Position numbers and translations under genes: made by a program. Positions 17,402-25,619 of a stretch of 64,000 nt of DNA are shown piece by piece; the first letter of the stretch is position 1, and each line of letters starts with the position of its first letter. A model generated the notes under the pieces. The model worked only from the letters and a program-made list of their open reading frames with translations. It did not search any database and was not told the DNA's origin. The DNA is from Halarsenatibacter sp964630835. GTDB taxonomy: Bacteria; Bacillota; Halanaerobiia; Halanaerobiales; Halarsenatibacteraceae. The DNA lies in contig CAZVZM010000004.1 in the NCBI GenBank assembly GCA_964630835.1, forward strand, positions 1-64,000. Reading direction: 5' to 3'.

Positions 17402-17416
17402 AAGGAAGTGAACATA

Positions 17417-17704
17417 ATGGAATCTCAGGATAATAATTCAAAAGATACGGATCTAAATTATCGAATGGCTGCAGCTTTAGGCTATGATATTGAAAAAGAC
17501 AAAGCCCCCCGGGTGCTGGCCAGGGGGCGGGGAGAAATTGCTCAAAAAATTGTTGAGAAAGCCAGAGATGAGGATATTCCTATCCAGCGCGATGAGGATA
17601 TTGTAAAGGTGCTGGTTCAGATGGAGTTAGGACAGGAAATACCTCCTCGCCTGTATGAAGCTGTAGCAGAAATAATGGCTTTTATTTACAGCCTCGAGGA
17701 TTGA
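17417..17704 (+). CDS. FlhB C-terminal-domain homologue (YlqH/FlhX type)
   Basis: This is a 95-residue protein equivalent to the cytoplasmic C-terminal domain of FlhB/EscU. It contains AAALGYDIEKDKAPRVLA and AQKIVEKARDEDIPI, followed by LVQMELGQEIPP. The NPTH autocleavage motif of true FlhB is absent, as in YlqH-type proteins. I start at the ATG at 17417, eight bases after AAAGGAAG; an in-frame GTG at 17408 is less well spaced. It sits 15 bases after the FliK-like gene and outside any flagellar operon in this window. Confidence 0.85.
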   Translation: MESQDNNSKDTDLNYRMAAALGYDIEKDKAPRVLARGRGEIAQKIVEKARDEDIPIQRDEDIVKVLVQMELGQEIPPRLYEAVAEIMAFIYSLED

Positions 17705-17782
17705 GCTGTTTTTCATGAAAGCTTTTTAATATATGTTTTTTCTCCAACCCTCTGCAGGAAACACTATATACGCTGTTAAACG

Positions 17783-17820
17783 GAGGGAAAATTTCATGTG
17801 AATGGAGCATAACAGCTTCC
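17783..17820 (+). repeat. 3'-end fragment of the 117-bp palindromic repeat
   Basis: GAGGGAAAATTTCATG followed by TGAATGGAGC and the terminal CAGCTTCC match the right arm of the full copies. It lies in the convergent gap between the FlhB-like gene and the molybdopterin-binding gene; the rest of that 226-base gap shows nothing else. Confidence 0.65.
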
Positions 17821-17930
17821 AGAAATAAGCATCAATAAAATCAATAAAATAAATCAACCTCCATTGACTTTCTCCGTCCAGCGACTTAAATCTCCTGTTG
17901 AAATTTGGGAGTGCACATTAAGATGATGCG

Positions 17931-18950
17931 TCAGCATTTTCCAAAACTGCAGGCAGGATAACGACATATCCTGCAGTCCAGACATAGTCCCCCGTGACCC
18001 AGTTCAGCTATTTCAGTGGCTGTGATTTTTTCTCCGGCGGATAGCCGCGGCAAAACCAGATCAAAAATTGTTGTTTTTGAGAACATGGCGCAGGCGGGAA
18101 GGCCTATAAGAGGAACATCTCCGACATATGCAAGCATAAACATCGCCCCCGGCAGAACCGGCGCTCCATAGGTTACAATCTCATCTGCCGTGCTTTCTAT
18201 AGCTTCACCGGTAACATCATCCGGGTCCACTGACATTCCTCCGGTGCAAATTACAAGTTCAGCCCCACTGTTCAACCCTTTTTCTATTGTGCCCTCGATC
18301 TCCTCCTTAATATCGGGCTTAATATCCGAATAAATTACCTTTCCTCCCACATCCTCAATTTTACTTTCAATCACTTCCGAAAATTCATCTTCTATTCGCC
18401 CTTCATAAACCTCCGTTCCGGTGGTGATTATAGCCGTCTTAAGCCCATAAAAAGGCTTGACCTCAAGAATAGGCTTATCTCCTGCAGCATTTTCAACCTC
18501 AATGAGCTTTTCCTCATCTATCAGAAGAGGTATGATCCTGGTCCCGGCCACTTTATCTCCTTTTTCCACCGGCATATTGTTTGGGGCTGTCGCCATCATA
18601 ACCTGAGTATGCATATTTAAATTTTTTAGCCCCCTATCGTCCACTTTCAGCAATCCTCTCCTTGAAGACTTCAGGTTAATTTTGCCCTCCTCCGGCTCAG
18701 TTCGCTCCAGTCCTTCTCCCTGAGCCAGATCTGCAAGCCGGGAAGCTCCTTCGTTTTCGTGCACTCTGTCCTCACCATTTTCAATCACAAACACGTGTTT
18801 TTTGCCCAGGTCGAGCAGCTTCGGTATGTCTTCCTCTTTAATGATGTGACCTTTTTTGAAGGCCGGGCCCTTCCTTACACCCCGCTTGATCTCTGTAATA
18901 TCATGGGCTAACACCTCGCCCACTGCTTCTTCAACCGATACCTCTTTCAT
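17931..18950 (-). CDS. molybdopterin-binding (MoeA/CinA-like) protein with Cys-rich tail
   Basis: This 339-residue protein has a MoaB/Mog-like molybdopterin-binding core (TAIITTGTEVYEGRIED near 172, then ICTGGMSVDPDD near 233). This is the single-gene form often found beside XdhC genes in Clostridia. The N-terminal 160 residues resemble the MoeA linker region but lack a full MoeA domain set. The last 22 residues carry five cysteines in CxxCxxCx4Cx4C order, which could bind a metal or cluster; I do not know a precedent with certainty. It probably acts in molybdenum insertion or cofactor maturation for the hydroxylases encoded at 28-39 kb. Confidence 0.78.
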   Translation of the reverse strand: MKEVSVEEAVGEVLAHDITEIKRGVRKGPAFKKGHIIKEEDIPKLLDLGKKHVFVIENGEDRVHENEGASRLADLAQGEGLERTEPEEGKINLKSSRRGLLKVDDRGLKNLNMHTQVMMATAPNNMPVEKGDKVAGTRIIPLLIDEEKLIEVENAAGDKPILEVKPFYGLKTAIITTGTEVYEGRIEDEFSEVIESKIEDVGGKVIYSDIKPDIKEEIEGTIEKGLNSGAELVICTGGMSVDPDDVTGEAIESTADEIVTYGAPVLPGAMFMLAYVGDVPLIGLPACAMFSKTTIFDLVLPRLSAGEKITATEIAELGHGGLCLDCRICRYPACSFGKC

Positions 18951-19316
18951 TTATTTTATTTCCTCCCTTAAATTTAAAATTTCCAGCAGCACTTCAACAT
19001 TGCCTCCACAAATACCCCCGACATCTGCTATCTCCTCACGGGAGAGATCAAATTTAAGGCGAGAAACCTTTTCTTTCTCTTTTTCCTTCATCATCCTGCA
19101 GGCTGTATCTATAACCTCTTTTTCTACCGGTCCTCCTCCTATGGTGCCAGTTATCTCGCCGTTGCTTTTTATCAGCATGGCAGCTCCATCCTCCCGTGGA
19201 GCTGATCCGGAGGATTTGATCACTGTGGCCAGGGCAACTTTCTCACCTCTCTCTTTCTTTTCTTTCTCCCTCGCATTTATGCGATCTAAAAGTTCAGAAA
19301 CAATTTCTTTATTCAT
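18951..19316 (-). CDS. XdhC/CoxI N-terminal domain protein
   Basis: This 121-residue protein has the XdhC-CoxI N-terminal domain: ALATVIKSSGSAPREDGAAML and TGTIGGGPVEKEVI, ending with a GGICGGNVEVLLE segment that carries the conserved Cys. XdhC proteins bind and deliver sulfurated molybdenum cofactor to xanthine dehydrogenase. Here the N- and C-terminal domains are on separate genes, the Rossmann part being the next gene upstream. I start at ATG 19316 with AAGGAGG eight bases upstream. It overlaps its upstream neighbour by 4 bases, and its stop directly adjoins the next gene's ATG. Confidence 0.87.
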   Translation of the reverse strand: MNKEIVSELLDRINAREKEKKERGEKVALATVIKSSGSAPREDGAAMLIKSNGEITGTIGGGPVEKEVIDTACRMMKEKEKEKVSRLKFDLSREEIADVGGICGGNVEVLLEILNLREEIK

Positions 19317-20074
19317 CGCCTGCACCTCCTTGTTGAAATAAGGGCTGCAGAAATTGACACTGCTATCTCTTCCGGCGTTTCGCTGCCAATTTCCAGTCCA
19401 ATGGGAGCATCGACCTCCTGAAGCCTGTCTTTAACACCGTCTTTTTGTTCCTTCAGCTCTTCATATATCAAATCAACCTTGCGCTGACTTCCGATCATTC
19501 CCAGATAGGTCCACCTCTGATCAACTAACTCTTTAAGCACCTCGTAATCATTTTTGTGCCCGGGAGTTACTATTACGATATAGTCTCCTGGACCCGCCTT
19601 AAATTCTTTAAGATAATCCTGATAGGAACTCCTGATAAGCTCAATGTTCTCGGTAAAGCGCTCATCCTCCAGAAGATCTTCTCTATCATCAATAACAGTC
19701 ACTGAAAAACCCGCAATTTCGGCTATTCTGGCCAGAGGTGAGGAGACGTGGCCGGCGCCAAATATATATAGCTGCGGTTCACTTTTTAAATTCTGGATAT
19801 AAACTTCGATTTCTTTATCTTTAACCTCCACAGTGAAGAGTCCGCTATTTTCATTCGCAGCAATTTTTTTTAGCTCCTGATAAACCGTCTTCCTTAATTT
19901 TTTGGGAAGGGGCCGGCTGCTGTAAAGCTCATCTTCTTCCGTCCAGAGCATCCTGTCGCCGGGGACAAGCTCCGGCTGATCAGCAGAAATATTTTCGTCC
20001 ACAACTGTAAGGAGATAACCCTCTTTACCTCGCTCGTATAATTCTTTTATTTTTGTGAGAAAATCCTTCTGCAA
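19313..20074 (-). CDS. xdhC: XdhC-family protein with Rossmann domain
   Basis: This 253-residue protein carries the XdhC Rossmann domain: YIFGAGHVSSPLARIAEIAGF (split here as YIFGAGHVSSP and following; about residues 102-122), VIDDREDL, VTPGHKNDYE and GMIGSQRKV. The first 100 residues are not the typical XdhC N-domain, which is encoded by the next gene instead. It starts at a TTG (20074) seven bases after AAGGAGG. It belongs to the molybdenum hydroxylase maturation group. Confidence 0.88.
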   Translation of the reverse strand: MQKDFLTKIKELYERGKEGYLLTVVDENISADQPELVPGDRMLWTEEDELYSSRPLPKKLRKTVYQELKKIAANENSGLFTVEVKDKEIEVYIQNLKSEPQLYIFGAGHVSSPLARIAEIAGFSVTVIDDREDLLEDERFTENIELIRSSYQDYLKEFKAGPGDYIVIVTPGHKNDYEVLKELVDQRWTYLGMIGSQRKVDLIYEELKEQKDGVKDRLQEVDAPIGLEIGSETPEEIAVSISAALISTRRCRR

Positions 20075-20200
20075 ATTAGCACCTCCTTCAAAATTTCAAA
20101 GATAAATTTGAACTTATCATTGGTTCATATGAAATATGAAATACAAGGTATAATCATCAAATTTTCAAATAGGCTCAGAGAATTTGTCAGCAAGCAGATA

Positions 20201-20716
20201 TCAAAATAGCATTATACCCAGCAGGCCCCCTATTATTATCATTAAACCGGCTGGAATATTGAAAAATACAAGAGAACCAAATATACCAAAGGTAATAAAA
20301 ATCCCACGGGCTCCAAAGCTTAATGAGTTAGCTATTTCCCAGGCAAAATATAATATAAGACCTAAAGTAGCAAATTGCACCCCCTGCAGTAAACTTTCAA
20401 AGATGCCTGTATCACTGTATTTTGCATATGGAATAGCGATTGCTATAACTATTAAGGAAGGAGGTAAAATTATGCCTATCAGGGAGACGACAGCTCCCGG
20501 TATTCCTGCCACGTCATAACCAACATAGGAGGCATACTTTACAGAAATAGCTCCAGGGGCCACCTGAGTAATACCAGTAATTTCGATAAATTCCTCAGCT
20601 GTCAACCATCCATAATTTTCCACTATTTCCTGTTCCATCAAAGGATAAAATACGTAACCTCCACCCAATGAAAGAATGCCAACTTTGAAAAACGCCCAGA
20701 ATAATTGTAGCAGCAA
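20201..20716 (-). CDS. chromate-transporter family protein, single half
   Basis: This 171-residue membrane protein is one ChrA half-domain: GGGYVFYPLMEQEIVE, then ITQVAPGAISVKYASYVGYDVAG, followed by four or five hydrophobic helices. Such short forms usually occur as adjacent pairs forming one transporter, yet no second half is encoded next to it. It begins at a TTG with GGGAG eight bases upstream. Its position inside a molybdenum-cofactor island suggests an oxyanion such as molybdate as a possible substrate, but that is speculation. Confidence 0.85.
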   Translation of the reverse strand: MLLQLFWAFFKVGILSLGGGYVFYPLMEQEIVENYGWLTAEEFIEITGITQVAPGAISVKYASYVGYDVAGIPGAVVSLIGIILPPSLIVIAIAIPYAKYSDTGIFESLLQGVQFATLGLILYFAWEIANSLSFGARGIFITFGIFGSLVFFNIPAGLMIIIGGLLGIMLF

Positions 20717-20843
20717 TGTTTGTACTCCCTTCTTAATTTATAAATTTTGGTTTTTCTCCAAATTCGTTGCTTTAAAAAGATGCTATATATCCTGGAAAAT
20801 CATAGCTACTTAACGCTTTTTATAGAAAGCTATAAATTTCATA

Positions 20844-20913
20844 GGAAGCTATAGGGCGGAGTTATACTCGAAATTTTTCGAAGCCCGGATCAGGTTCATG
20901 GCCGAAAACAAAA
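20844..20913 (+). repeat. left-half copy of the 117-bp palindromic repeat
   Basis: It begins with GGAAGCTATAGGGCGGAG, keeps the ACTCGAAATTTTTCGAAGCC block and the TTCATGGCCGAAAAC centre, then stops matching about 10 bases from the yqeC stop codon at 20923. Confidence 0.8.
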
Positions 20914-20922
20914 TCGTCACAT

Positions 20923-21768
20923 TCATCCATGCAAAGAATGTTGATATATCACCTTCAGGCCCCGTCTGTAACTCAGGGCAGTAAAATCCGCGAATTTTTC
21001 TCCTGCCAGACTCTCAAGCTCAAAACCCAGCCTCCTGCAAAACTGTCTCCTGGCAGGAATAGCCCGGGCAAGAACCAGCTGCACCTTATCTCCTGAACAC
21101 AAATGTTTGCCGTAGCCGGGCCTTCCCGCAAAAAGTCTGCAGTAAAGAGAGAGACTGGCATACAGACGCGAACCGGGAAGTGAAGTCCTGTCTTTAATCT
21201 TTTCGCTGCGAAAACAATGCGGAGAAGAGGCTTTACGGCCCAGAGCAGGTGCACCCTGAATTATTACAAGGGTGCTGAGTTTTTCCGGCAGCGCCGGTTC
21301 ATGCTCTGCCGGGGCTTTAAGGCTGTGGCGGGCAGCACCATCAGCTTCAACCAGTATCGGAAGAGAAAAATTTTCTGGAAGAGCCTGATCAAGCCATTTC
21401 GGTTTGATTCCTAAAAGCTTTCGCGCTCCTCCCGGAACCGGATCTGACAATTTTCTGCCGATCACCAGGACCGGCCGACTCCCCTCGAGTCCATAGCTTT
21501 TAAAACCGGCGTAATTTTTATCTTCATATCCCTGCAATACTCTCTGAAGCTGGCAGGGACCGTCCACCAGTTCCAGCATCCAGGGAAATTTTTGTGGCAG
21601 TTGAATGGCTGTGGTGGTTGTGTAAATTGTATCCGCCAGACCAAATTCCCGGGTCAATACGTTCATGGTTTCGGTTTTGCCTCCGGCTCCTACAAATGCC
21701 GTAACTCCCCTTTTTGACAGGGATAGAATATCTACAAGATTTTCCCTGTTTTCGTTGAGTAAATTCAT
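20923..21768 (-). CDS. yqeC: YqeC, accessory protein of selenium-dependent molybdenum hydroxylases
   Basis: This 281-residue protein has a P-loop-like FVGAGGKTETM (near residue 26), TTTTAIQLP, VEADGAARHSLKAPAEHEPALP and IIQGAPALGRK, a set that defines YqeC. yqeC is a marker gene for labile-selenium molybdenum hydroxylases. The start is taken as ATG 21768; an upstream in-frame GTG at 21804 is less likely. The C-terminal third, from about residue 195, looks more diverged than usual. The partner gene yqeB is not in the window. Confidence 0.84.
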   Translation of the reverse strand: MNLLNENRENLVDILSLSKRGVTAFVGAGGKTETMNVLTREFGLADTIYTTTTAIQLPQKFPWMLELVDGPCQLQRVLQGYEDKNYAGFKSYGLEGSRPVLVIGRKLSDPVPGGARKLLGIKPKWLDQALPENFSLPILVEADGAARHSLKAPAEHEPALPEKLSTLVIIQGAPALGRKASSPHCFRSEKIKDRTSLPGSRLYASLSLYCRLFAGRPGYGKHLCSGDKVQLVLARAIPARRQFCRRLGFELESLAGEKFADFTALSYRRGLKVIYQHSLHG

Positions 21769-21848
21769 TTTTAATCCACTCCCGGTAATATTCCTCCTGT
21801 CCACCGCTATATTTTAAAAAATATAACGAGTTCAAAATAAAAGCAAGA

Positions 21849-22229
21849 CTAAACATTTTCATCAAACTTCTCAGAGTATATTTCAGCCTCCCACTCTTCG
21901 CTAAAATACTTCCCGGCAATCTTATTGAGACATTCATCCGCCTCTCTTTCAAAATTTCTGAAGCGATTGAGAAGCTCTTCTCCTCTGACTGTAAGAGTGG
22001 ATCCACCACCATCTCTGCCTCCCGTCCTGCTCTCCAAAAGAGCAAAGCCAAGCCTCCCCTCAAGTGTATTCACCAGATTCCAGGCCTGGCTGTAGGACAT
22101 GCCCATCTCCTCCGCTGCTCTGTGCAGGGAGCCGTATTCATCCACGAGCTTTAGAATGCGGGCAGGACCGGGGCCAAACACTTTATTTTCCTTCTCCAGC
22201 CAGATCTTATAACCGAGCCGGAGACTCAA
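21849..22229 (-). CDS. ModE-like winged-helix regulator, DNA-binding domain only
   Basis: This 126-residue protein has the ModE/LysR-type winged helix: VFGPGPARILKLVDEYGSL, AAEEMGMSYSQAWNLVNTLE and the RTGGRDGGGSTLTVRGEELL wing. The molybdate-binding TOBE domains of full ModE are missing, which is common in Firmicutes. It starts at a TTG with AAGGAGG eight bases before it. It probably regulates the molybdenum-related genes around it; the ligand, if any, is unclear. Confidence 0.87.
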   Translation of the reverse strand: MSLRLGYKIWLEKENKVFGPGPARILKLVDEYGSLHRAAEEMGMSYSQAWNLVNTLEGRLGFALLESRTGGRDGGGSTLTVRGEELLNRFRNFEREADECLNKIAGKYFSEEWEAEIYSEKFDENV

Positions 22230-22317
22230 AATTACATCCTCCTTTCATCAATTTCTATCAAAAATATATTTCATTTGAGCAAAATATAGTATGAATACAG
22301 CCTGAAAGTCGCATTAA

Positions 22318-22923
22318 TCAATCAGGACGAAATCTTTCATAGTCCTCTCTGTTATCCAGATCTATCACCACAGCTCTATCTTCCACCTCCACATACTCAA
22401 CATCTTCGCTTCGCTTTTTTAGAAGGCGGCGCAGCCCCCCTTCCGGCTCTCCCCCGTTTCCCAGTTTAAAGACTTCAGGAATTAAACTGGTATCCATAAG
22501 AAGAGGATGACCCCTTCTGCCCCGATAACTGGGAGCAAGCAGCAGCGGCTCCCGCTGGCGAAACTCATCCAGCATTCTGTTATAAAGGGAAGTTGACACC
22601 AGCGGCTGATCGGCCAGCATAAAAAGCACACCACCAATATTTCCAGATATATTTTCCAGACCTGTCAGCACACTGCTGTACATGCCCCGCCTGTAATTTT
22701 GATTGTGAAGGATACGAGCTTTAATATCTGGATTTTTTTCCAGGACCTCACGGATTTTTTCCGCTTCGGCTCCAAGAATTACTTTGAGATCACCATCCAG
22801 AGTTGAGCGCTGCAGCTTCAAAAGAACTGTCTCAATTATTGTTTCATCCTTCCAGGGCAAAAGCTGTTTTAGTCCGCCCATTCGTCTTCCCTCACCCGCC
22901 GCCAGAACTATAGCATCAATCAT
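22318..22923 (-). CDS. mocA: MocA-type molybdenum cofactor nucleotidyltransferase
   Basis: This 201-residue protein has the NTP-transferase signature AAGEGRRMGGLKQLLPW (residues 8-24), a FMLADQPLVS metal site near 100 and RRGHPLL near 140. MocA adds CMP to molybdopterin for the hydroxylase family; in selenium-type loci the equivalent gene is ygfJ. The ATG at 22923 has GGAGG nine bases upstream and overlaps the previous gene by eight bases. Confidence 0.88.
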   Translation of the reverse strand: MIDAIVLAAGEGRRMGGLKQLLPWKDETIIETVLLKLQRSTLDGDLKVILGAEAEKIREVLEKNPDIKARILHNQNYRRGMYSSVLTGLENISGNIGGVLFMLADQPLVSTSLYNRMLDEFRQREPLLLAPSYRGRRGHPLLMDTSLIPEVFKLGNGGEPEGGLRRLLKKRSEDVEYVEVEDRAVVIDLDNREDYERFRPD

Positions 22924-23734
22924 TTTCTTTAACCTCCATACCAACAACCTCCAGATTAATCTCCTTCACAGGGATCCCCGTAAAGTTTTCAAGCTCATTG
23001 GCTATAATCCAGCGATAATCCTCCAGATAATCGGGAAGGACAAACCCATAAATTGCGGTTAAATATATGTCCAAAAAAAGCCCCTCTTCTTTTTTGTTGA
23101 TTGTCAGATCTTCTACCCTCTCTATGCCGCTGAATTGATCAGATAAATGATAGATAACATCGGCAATAACGCGATTGTAAACAACAAGATTGCCAAAGTA
23201 TGTGAATCTGGCCCTGACCACCGAACTTTCCCGACTTATCTCATCGCTGTCCTCGCTGAATAAGACCCGGAGAGAGTCGATGAAATAGCCCAAAAAGCGC
23301 CTGCGCACCTCTATGGTGGGTACCGGTATGACGTGAGTTCCTTTTTCCTGGCGAATCTGATGGGCCCTTTCTATTTCATCCGGGCTGGCTACCTCTTCTA
23401 TGTCAAGCAGGTGATCGATGCCGCCAAGTTTCAATCTTTGTGCAATCTTTTCTGTCATAGGCCGGGAGGTACCCAGAATTAAAATTTTCTCGGCCGAAAT
23501 ATTTTCCAGAGCTTCCCTGATCTCCTGCCGATGATCTTCATTGACCATAACCGCTCTTTTAATGGCGCTCAGCCTGGTAGGCTCTTTTTTTGCCGAGCTT
23601 CCAGCAACTATTTTACCCTCGTAAATAAGCAGGCCATCATCCAGAATAAGAGGGATATCATGCTCATATGCGACCAGACGAGCTCGATGACTTTTACCGC
23701 TGCCGCTGGGGCCCACCAGTGCATAGACTTCCAT
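22916..23734 (-). CDS. P-loop ATP-binding protein with C-terminal Asp23-like region
   Basis: This 272-residue protein begins MEVYALVGPSGSGKSH (Walker A at 8-15), with LILDDGLLIYEGKIVAGSS and a conserved TSRPMTEKIAQRL. The last 100 residues (ARFTYFGNLVVYNRVIADV and INLEVVGMEV) resemble the Asp23/Gls24 family. I infer a nucleotide-sensing or kinase-like role but the function is unknown. It is followed with overlap by mocA, so it may act in molybdenum metabolism. GGAGG is well placed before the ATG. Confidence 0.7.
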   Translation of the reverse strand: MEVYALVGPSGSGKSHRARLVAYEHDIPLILDDGLLIYEGKIVAGSSAKKEPTRLSAIKRAVMVNEDHRQEIREALENISAEKILILGTSRPMTEKIAQRLKLGGIDHLLDIEEVASPDEIERAHQIRQEKGTHVIPVPTIEVRRRFLGYFIDSLRVLFSEDSDEISRESSVVRARFTYFGNLVVYNRVIADVIYHLSDQFSGIERVEDLTINKKEEGLFLDIYLTAIYGFVLPDYLEDYRWIIANELENFTGIPVKEINLEVVGMEVKEND

Positions 23735-23813
23735 GGAAATCCTCCTTTAACCTCCTTCGCGCCATTACATCAGGGGACTTTCCCGGCTAAAATTCGTTAA
23801 ACTCAATTTTCCC

Positions 23814-23888
23814 GGGAGGCAAAGTGATACTCGAAATTTTTCTAAGCCCGGGTCGGGTCCATGGCCGAAAACTAAACTTAAGCAGAGG
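23814..23888 (+). repeat. 117-bp palindromic repeat, right arm missing
   Basis: GGGAGGCAAAGTGATACTCG, the AAATTTTTC block, GGTCCATGGCCGAAAAC and CTTAAGCAGAGG match the full copies base for base over most of this stretch. The match breaks after position 82 of the element. Confidence 0.8.
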
Positions 23889-23919
23889 TAATAGAATAGA
23901 ATATTATTTTGATAGCGAA

Positions 23920-23946
23920 GCAGGAGGTGAAATATCCACCTCCTGC
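23920..23946. other. perfect hairpin containing an AGGAGGT sequence
   Basis: GCAGGAGGTG and CACCTCCTGC form a perfect 10-bp stem with a 7-base loop, about 100 bases after the permease stop (24046). No T tract follows on either strand, so it is a weak terminator at best and may be an RNA-stability or processing hairpin. The rest of the 311-base gap holds only the repeat copy. Confidence 0.5.
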
Positions 23947-24045
23947 CCCACCAAATTTTCCCGCCCTTAATTCAGTATTCAGATTTTAAAACTCGCCCTG
24001 TTAAAGCTTTGATCTCCAGGCAAATCTGCCGGGATTTTAGGAAAG

Positions 24046-25383
24046 TTATTCGAGGAAAATGAAGTAGAGTACAAAGACAACAAAGAGAACCCAGGTGAGA
24101 ACATTGGTTTCTTCTTTGCGCCCTGTAAATAGCTTAATTACAGGATAAACTACAAATCCTACAGCTATACCGTGAGAGATCGAATAGGCAAAGGGCATCG
24201 TAACCATGGCCAGAAAGGCGGGAATGATTTCGGTGTAATCATCCCAGTCCAGGTCAACAACATTTGAAGTCATCATGACCCCCACTATAATCAGGGCAGG
24301 AGCCGTGGCTGCAGAGGGGACCATCCCCACAATAGGCATGAAAAACAGAGAGAGGAAAAAGAGAAGAGCCACAAATATCCCCGTCAATCCAGTGCGGCCA
24401 CCCTCTTCAATACCGGAAGCAGACTCTATATAGGTGGTTACTGTAGACGTGCCAAATAAAGCTCCACCGGTGGTGCCTATGGCATCAGCCAGGAGTGCGC
24501 GGTTGGCCTTGGGCAGATTACCATCCTCATCCAGATAACCGGCCTGGGCGGATAGCCCCACCAGTGTACCCGCCGTATCAAACAGGTCGACAAAGAGGAA
24601 AGATAAGATCACGGCAATAAGACCGGCATCGAAAACTGCGGCCAGATCCAGTTCAAAGAACACCTGATTCCAGTCACCCATGCGGGGAAGCTGAACTATC
24701 GCATCCGGAAAAGGTGTAACACCGGGAATAAAACCAAAAATTGTAGCCGCGAGGATAGCAATGAGCAGGGCTCCTTTAATCTTGAGGGCATAGAGGATAC
24801 CGGCCACCACCAGACCCACCGTGGCTACCAGGGAATCACCTGTAAGAAATTCTCCAAACTCAACACCCGTCCCCTCGTAGGGCACCGCATATCCAGCGTT
24901 TTGGAAACCGATAAAAGCTATAAACAGTCCAATACCGGCGGCAATACCTATTTTCAGGGACATAGGAATACCGTTAACCAGCTTTTTTCTCACGTTGGAA
25001 ACGGACAGCACAATGAAAAGGATACCCTCAACAAATATTATGCCCAGGGCAACCTGCCAGGCAACTCCCATCCCCTCCACAACGGAGAAGGCAAAGAATG
25101 CATTAAGACCCATTCCCGAAGCCAGGGCAAATGGGTAATTGGTGAGAAAGGCCATAGCCAGTGTACCCAGAATGATCCCTGCAATAGTGGCTATGAAAAC
25201 GCCTTCGAACGGCATCCCTGCAGCCGTAAGAATATCCGGATTGACAAAGATGATATAAGCCATGGTCATAAAAGTCGTCACACCGGCAATAAACTCTGTT
25301 TTTACATCTGTATTATTCTCGCTCAGCTTAAATAAATTCTCCAGTATACCTGCATTACCGGCTGGTTTATTTCTATCAGCCAT
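24046..25383 (-). CDS. NCS2-family purine permease (AzgA-like)
   Basis: This 445-residue membrane protein has the NCS2/AzgA order: FIAGVTTFMTMAYIIFVNPDIL at the start (read as FIAGVTTFMTMAY then IIFVNP), a central SFLFVDLFDTAGTL near 285 and IESASGIEEGGRTGLTG near 340, plus about 12 hydrophobic segments. AzgA-type members carry adenine, guanine or hypoxanthine by proton symport. The start is set at ATG 25383, with AGGAGG 12 bases upstream; an in-frame ATG at 25431 would add 16 residues. Adjacent adenine deaminase and hydroxylase genes fit purine uptake. Confidence 0.9.
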   Translation of the reverse strand: MADRNKPAGNAGILENLFKLSENNTDVKTEFIAGVTTFMTMAYIIFVNPDILTAAGMPFEGVFIATIAGIILGTLAMAFLTNYPFALASGMGLNAFFAFSVVEGMGVAWQVALGIIFVEGILFIVLSVSNVRKKLVNGIPMSLKIGIAAGIGLFIAFIGFQNAGYAVPYEGTGVEFGEFLTGDSLVATVGLVVAGILYALKIKGALLIAILAATIFGFIPGVTPFPDAIVQLPRMGDWNQVFFELDLAAVFDAGLIAVILSFLFVDLFDTAGTLVGLSAQAGYLDEDGNLPKANRALLADAIGTTGGALFGTSTVTTYIESASGIEEGGRTGLTGIFVALLFFLSLFFMPIVGMVPSAATAPALIIVGVMMTSNVVDLDWDDYTEIIPAFLAMVTMPFAYSISHGIAVGFVVYPVIKLFTGRKEETNVLTWVLFVVFVLYFIFLE

Positions 25384-25619
25384 GCTTAATTGCCACCTCC
25401 TGCATTTGTTAAGAAATTTATCTTTAAACATCCTGCTATATCACGTTGTTCAACAATCTAAGCCGAAGTAACTATGTTTTAATCCTGTTCATCTTAGCCC
25501 GACGACTAAAACTTATATTCCTGTTTTTATTTTAACCTCCTTTCCGAAAAATATTTCGCCTCTTTGCAGAATTTTTCTCTTTCCAGGCATTCACATACCG
25601 GCAAAAATCGCGGGGCTTT

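Noticed and set aside
25384..25619. Purine riboswitch ahead of the purine permease
   Set aside because: I looked for the conserved core and P1 pairing and found neither in this gap.
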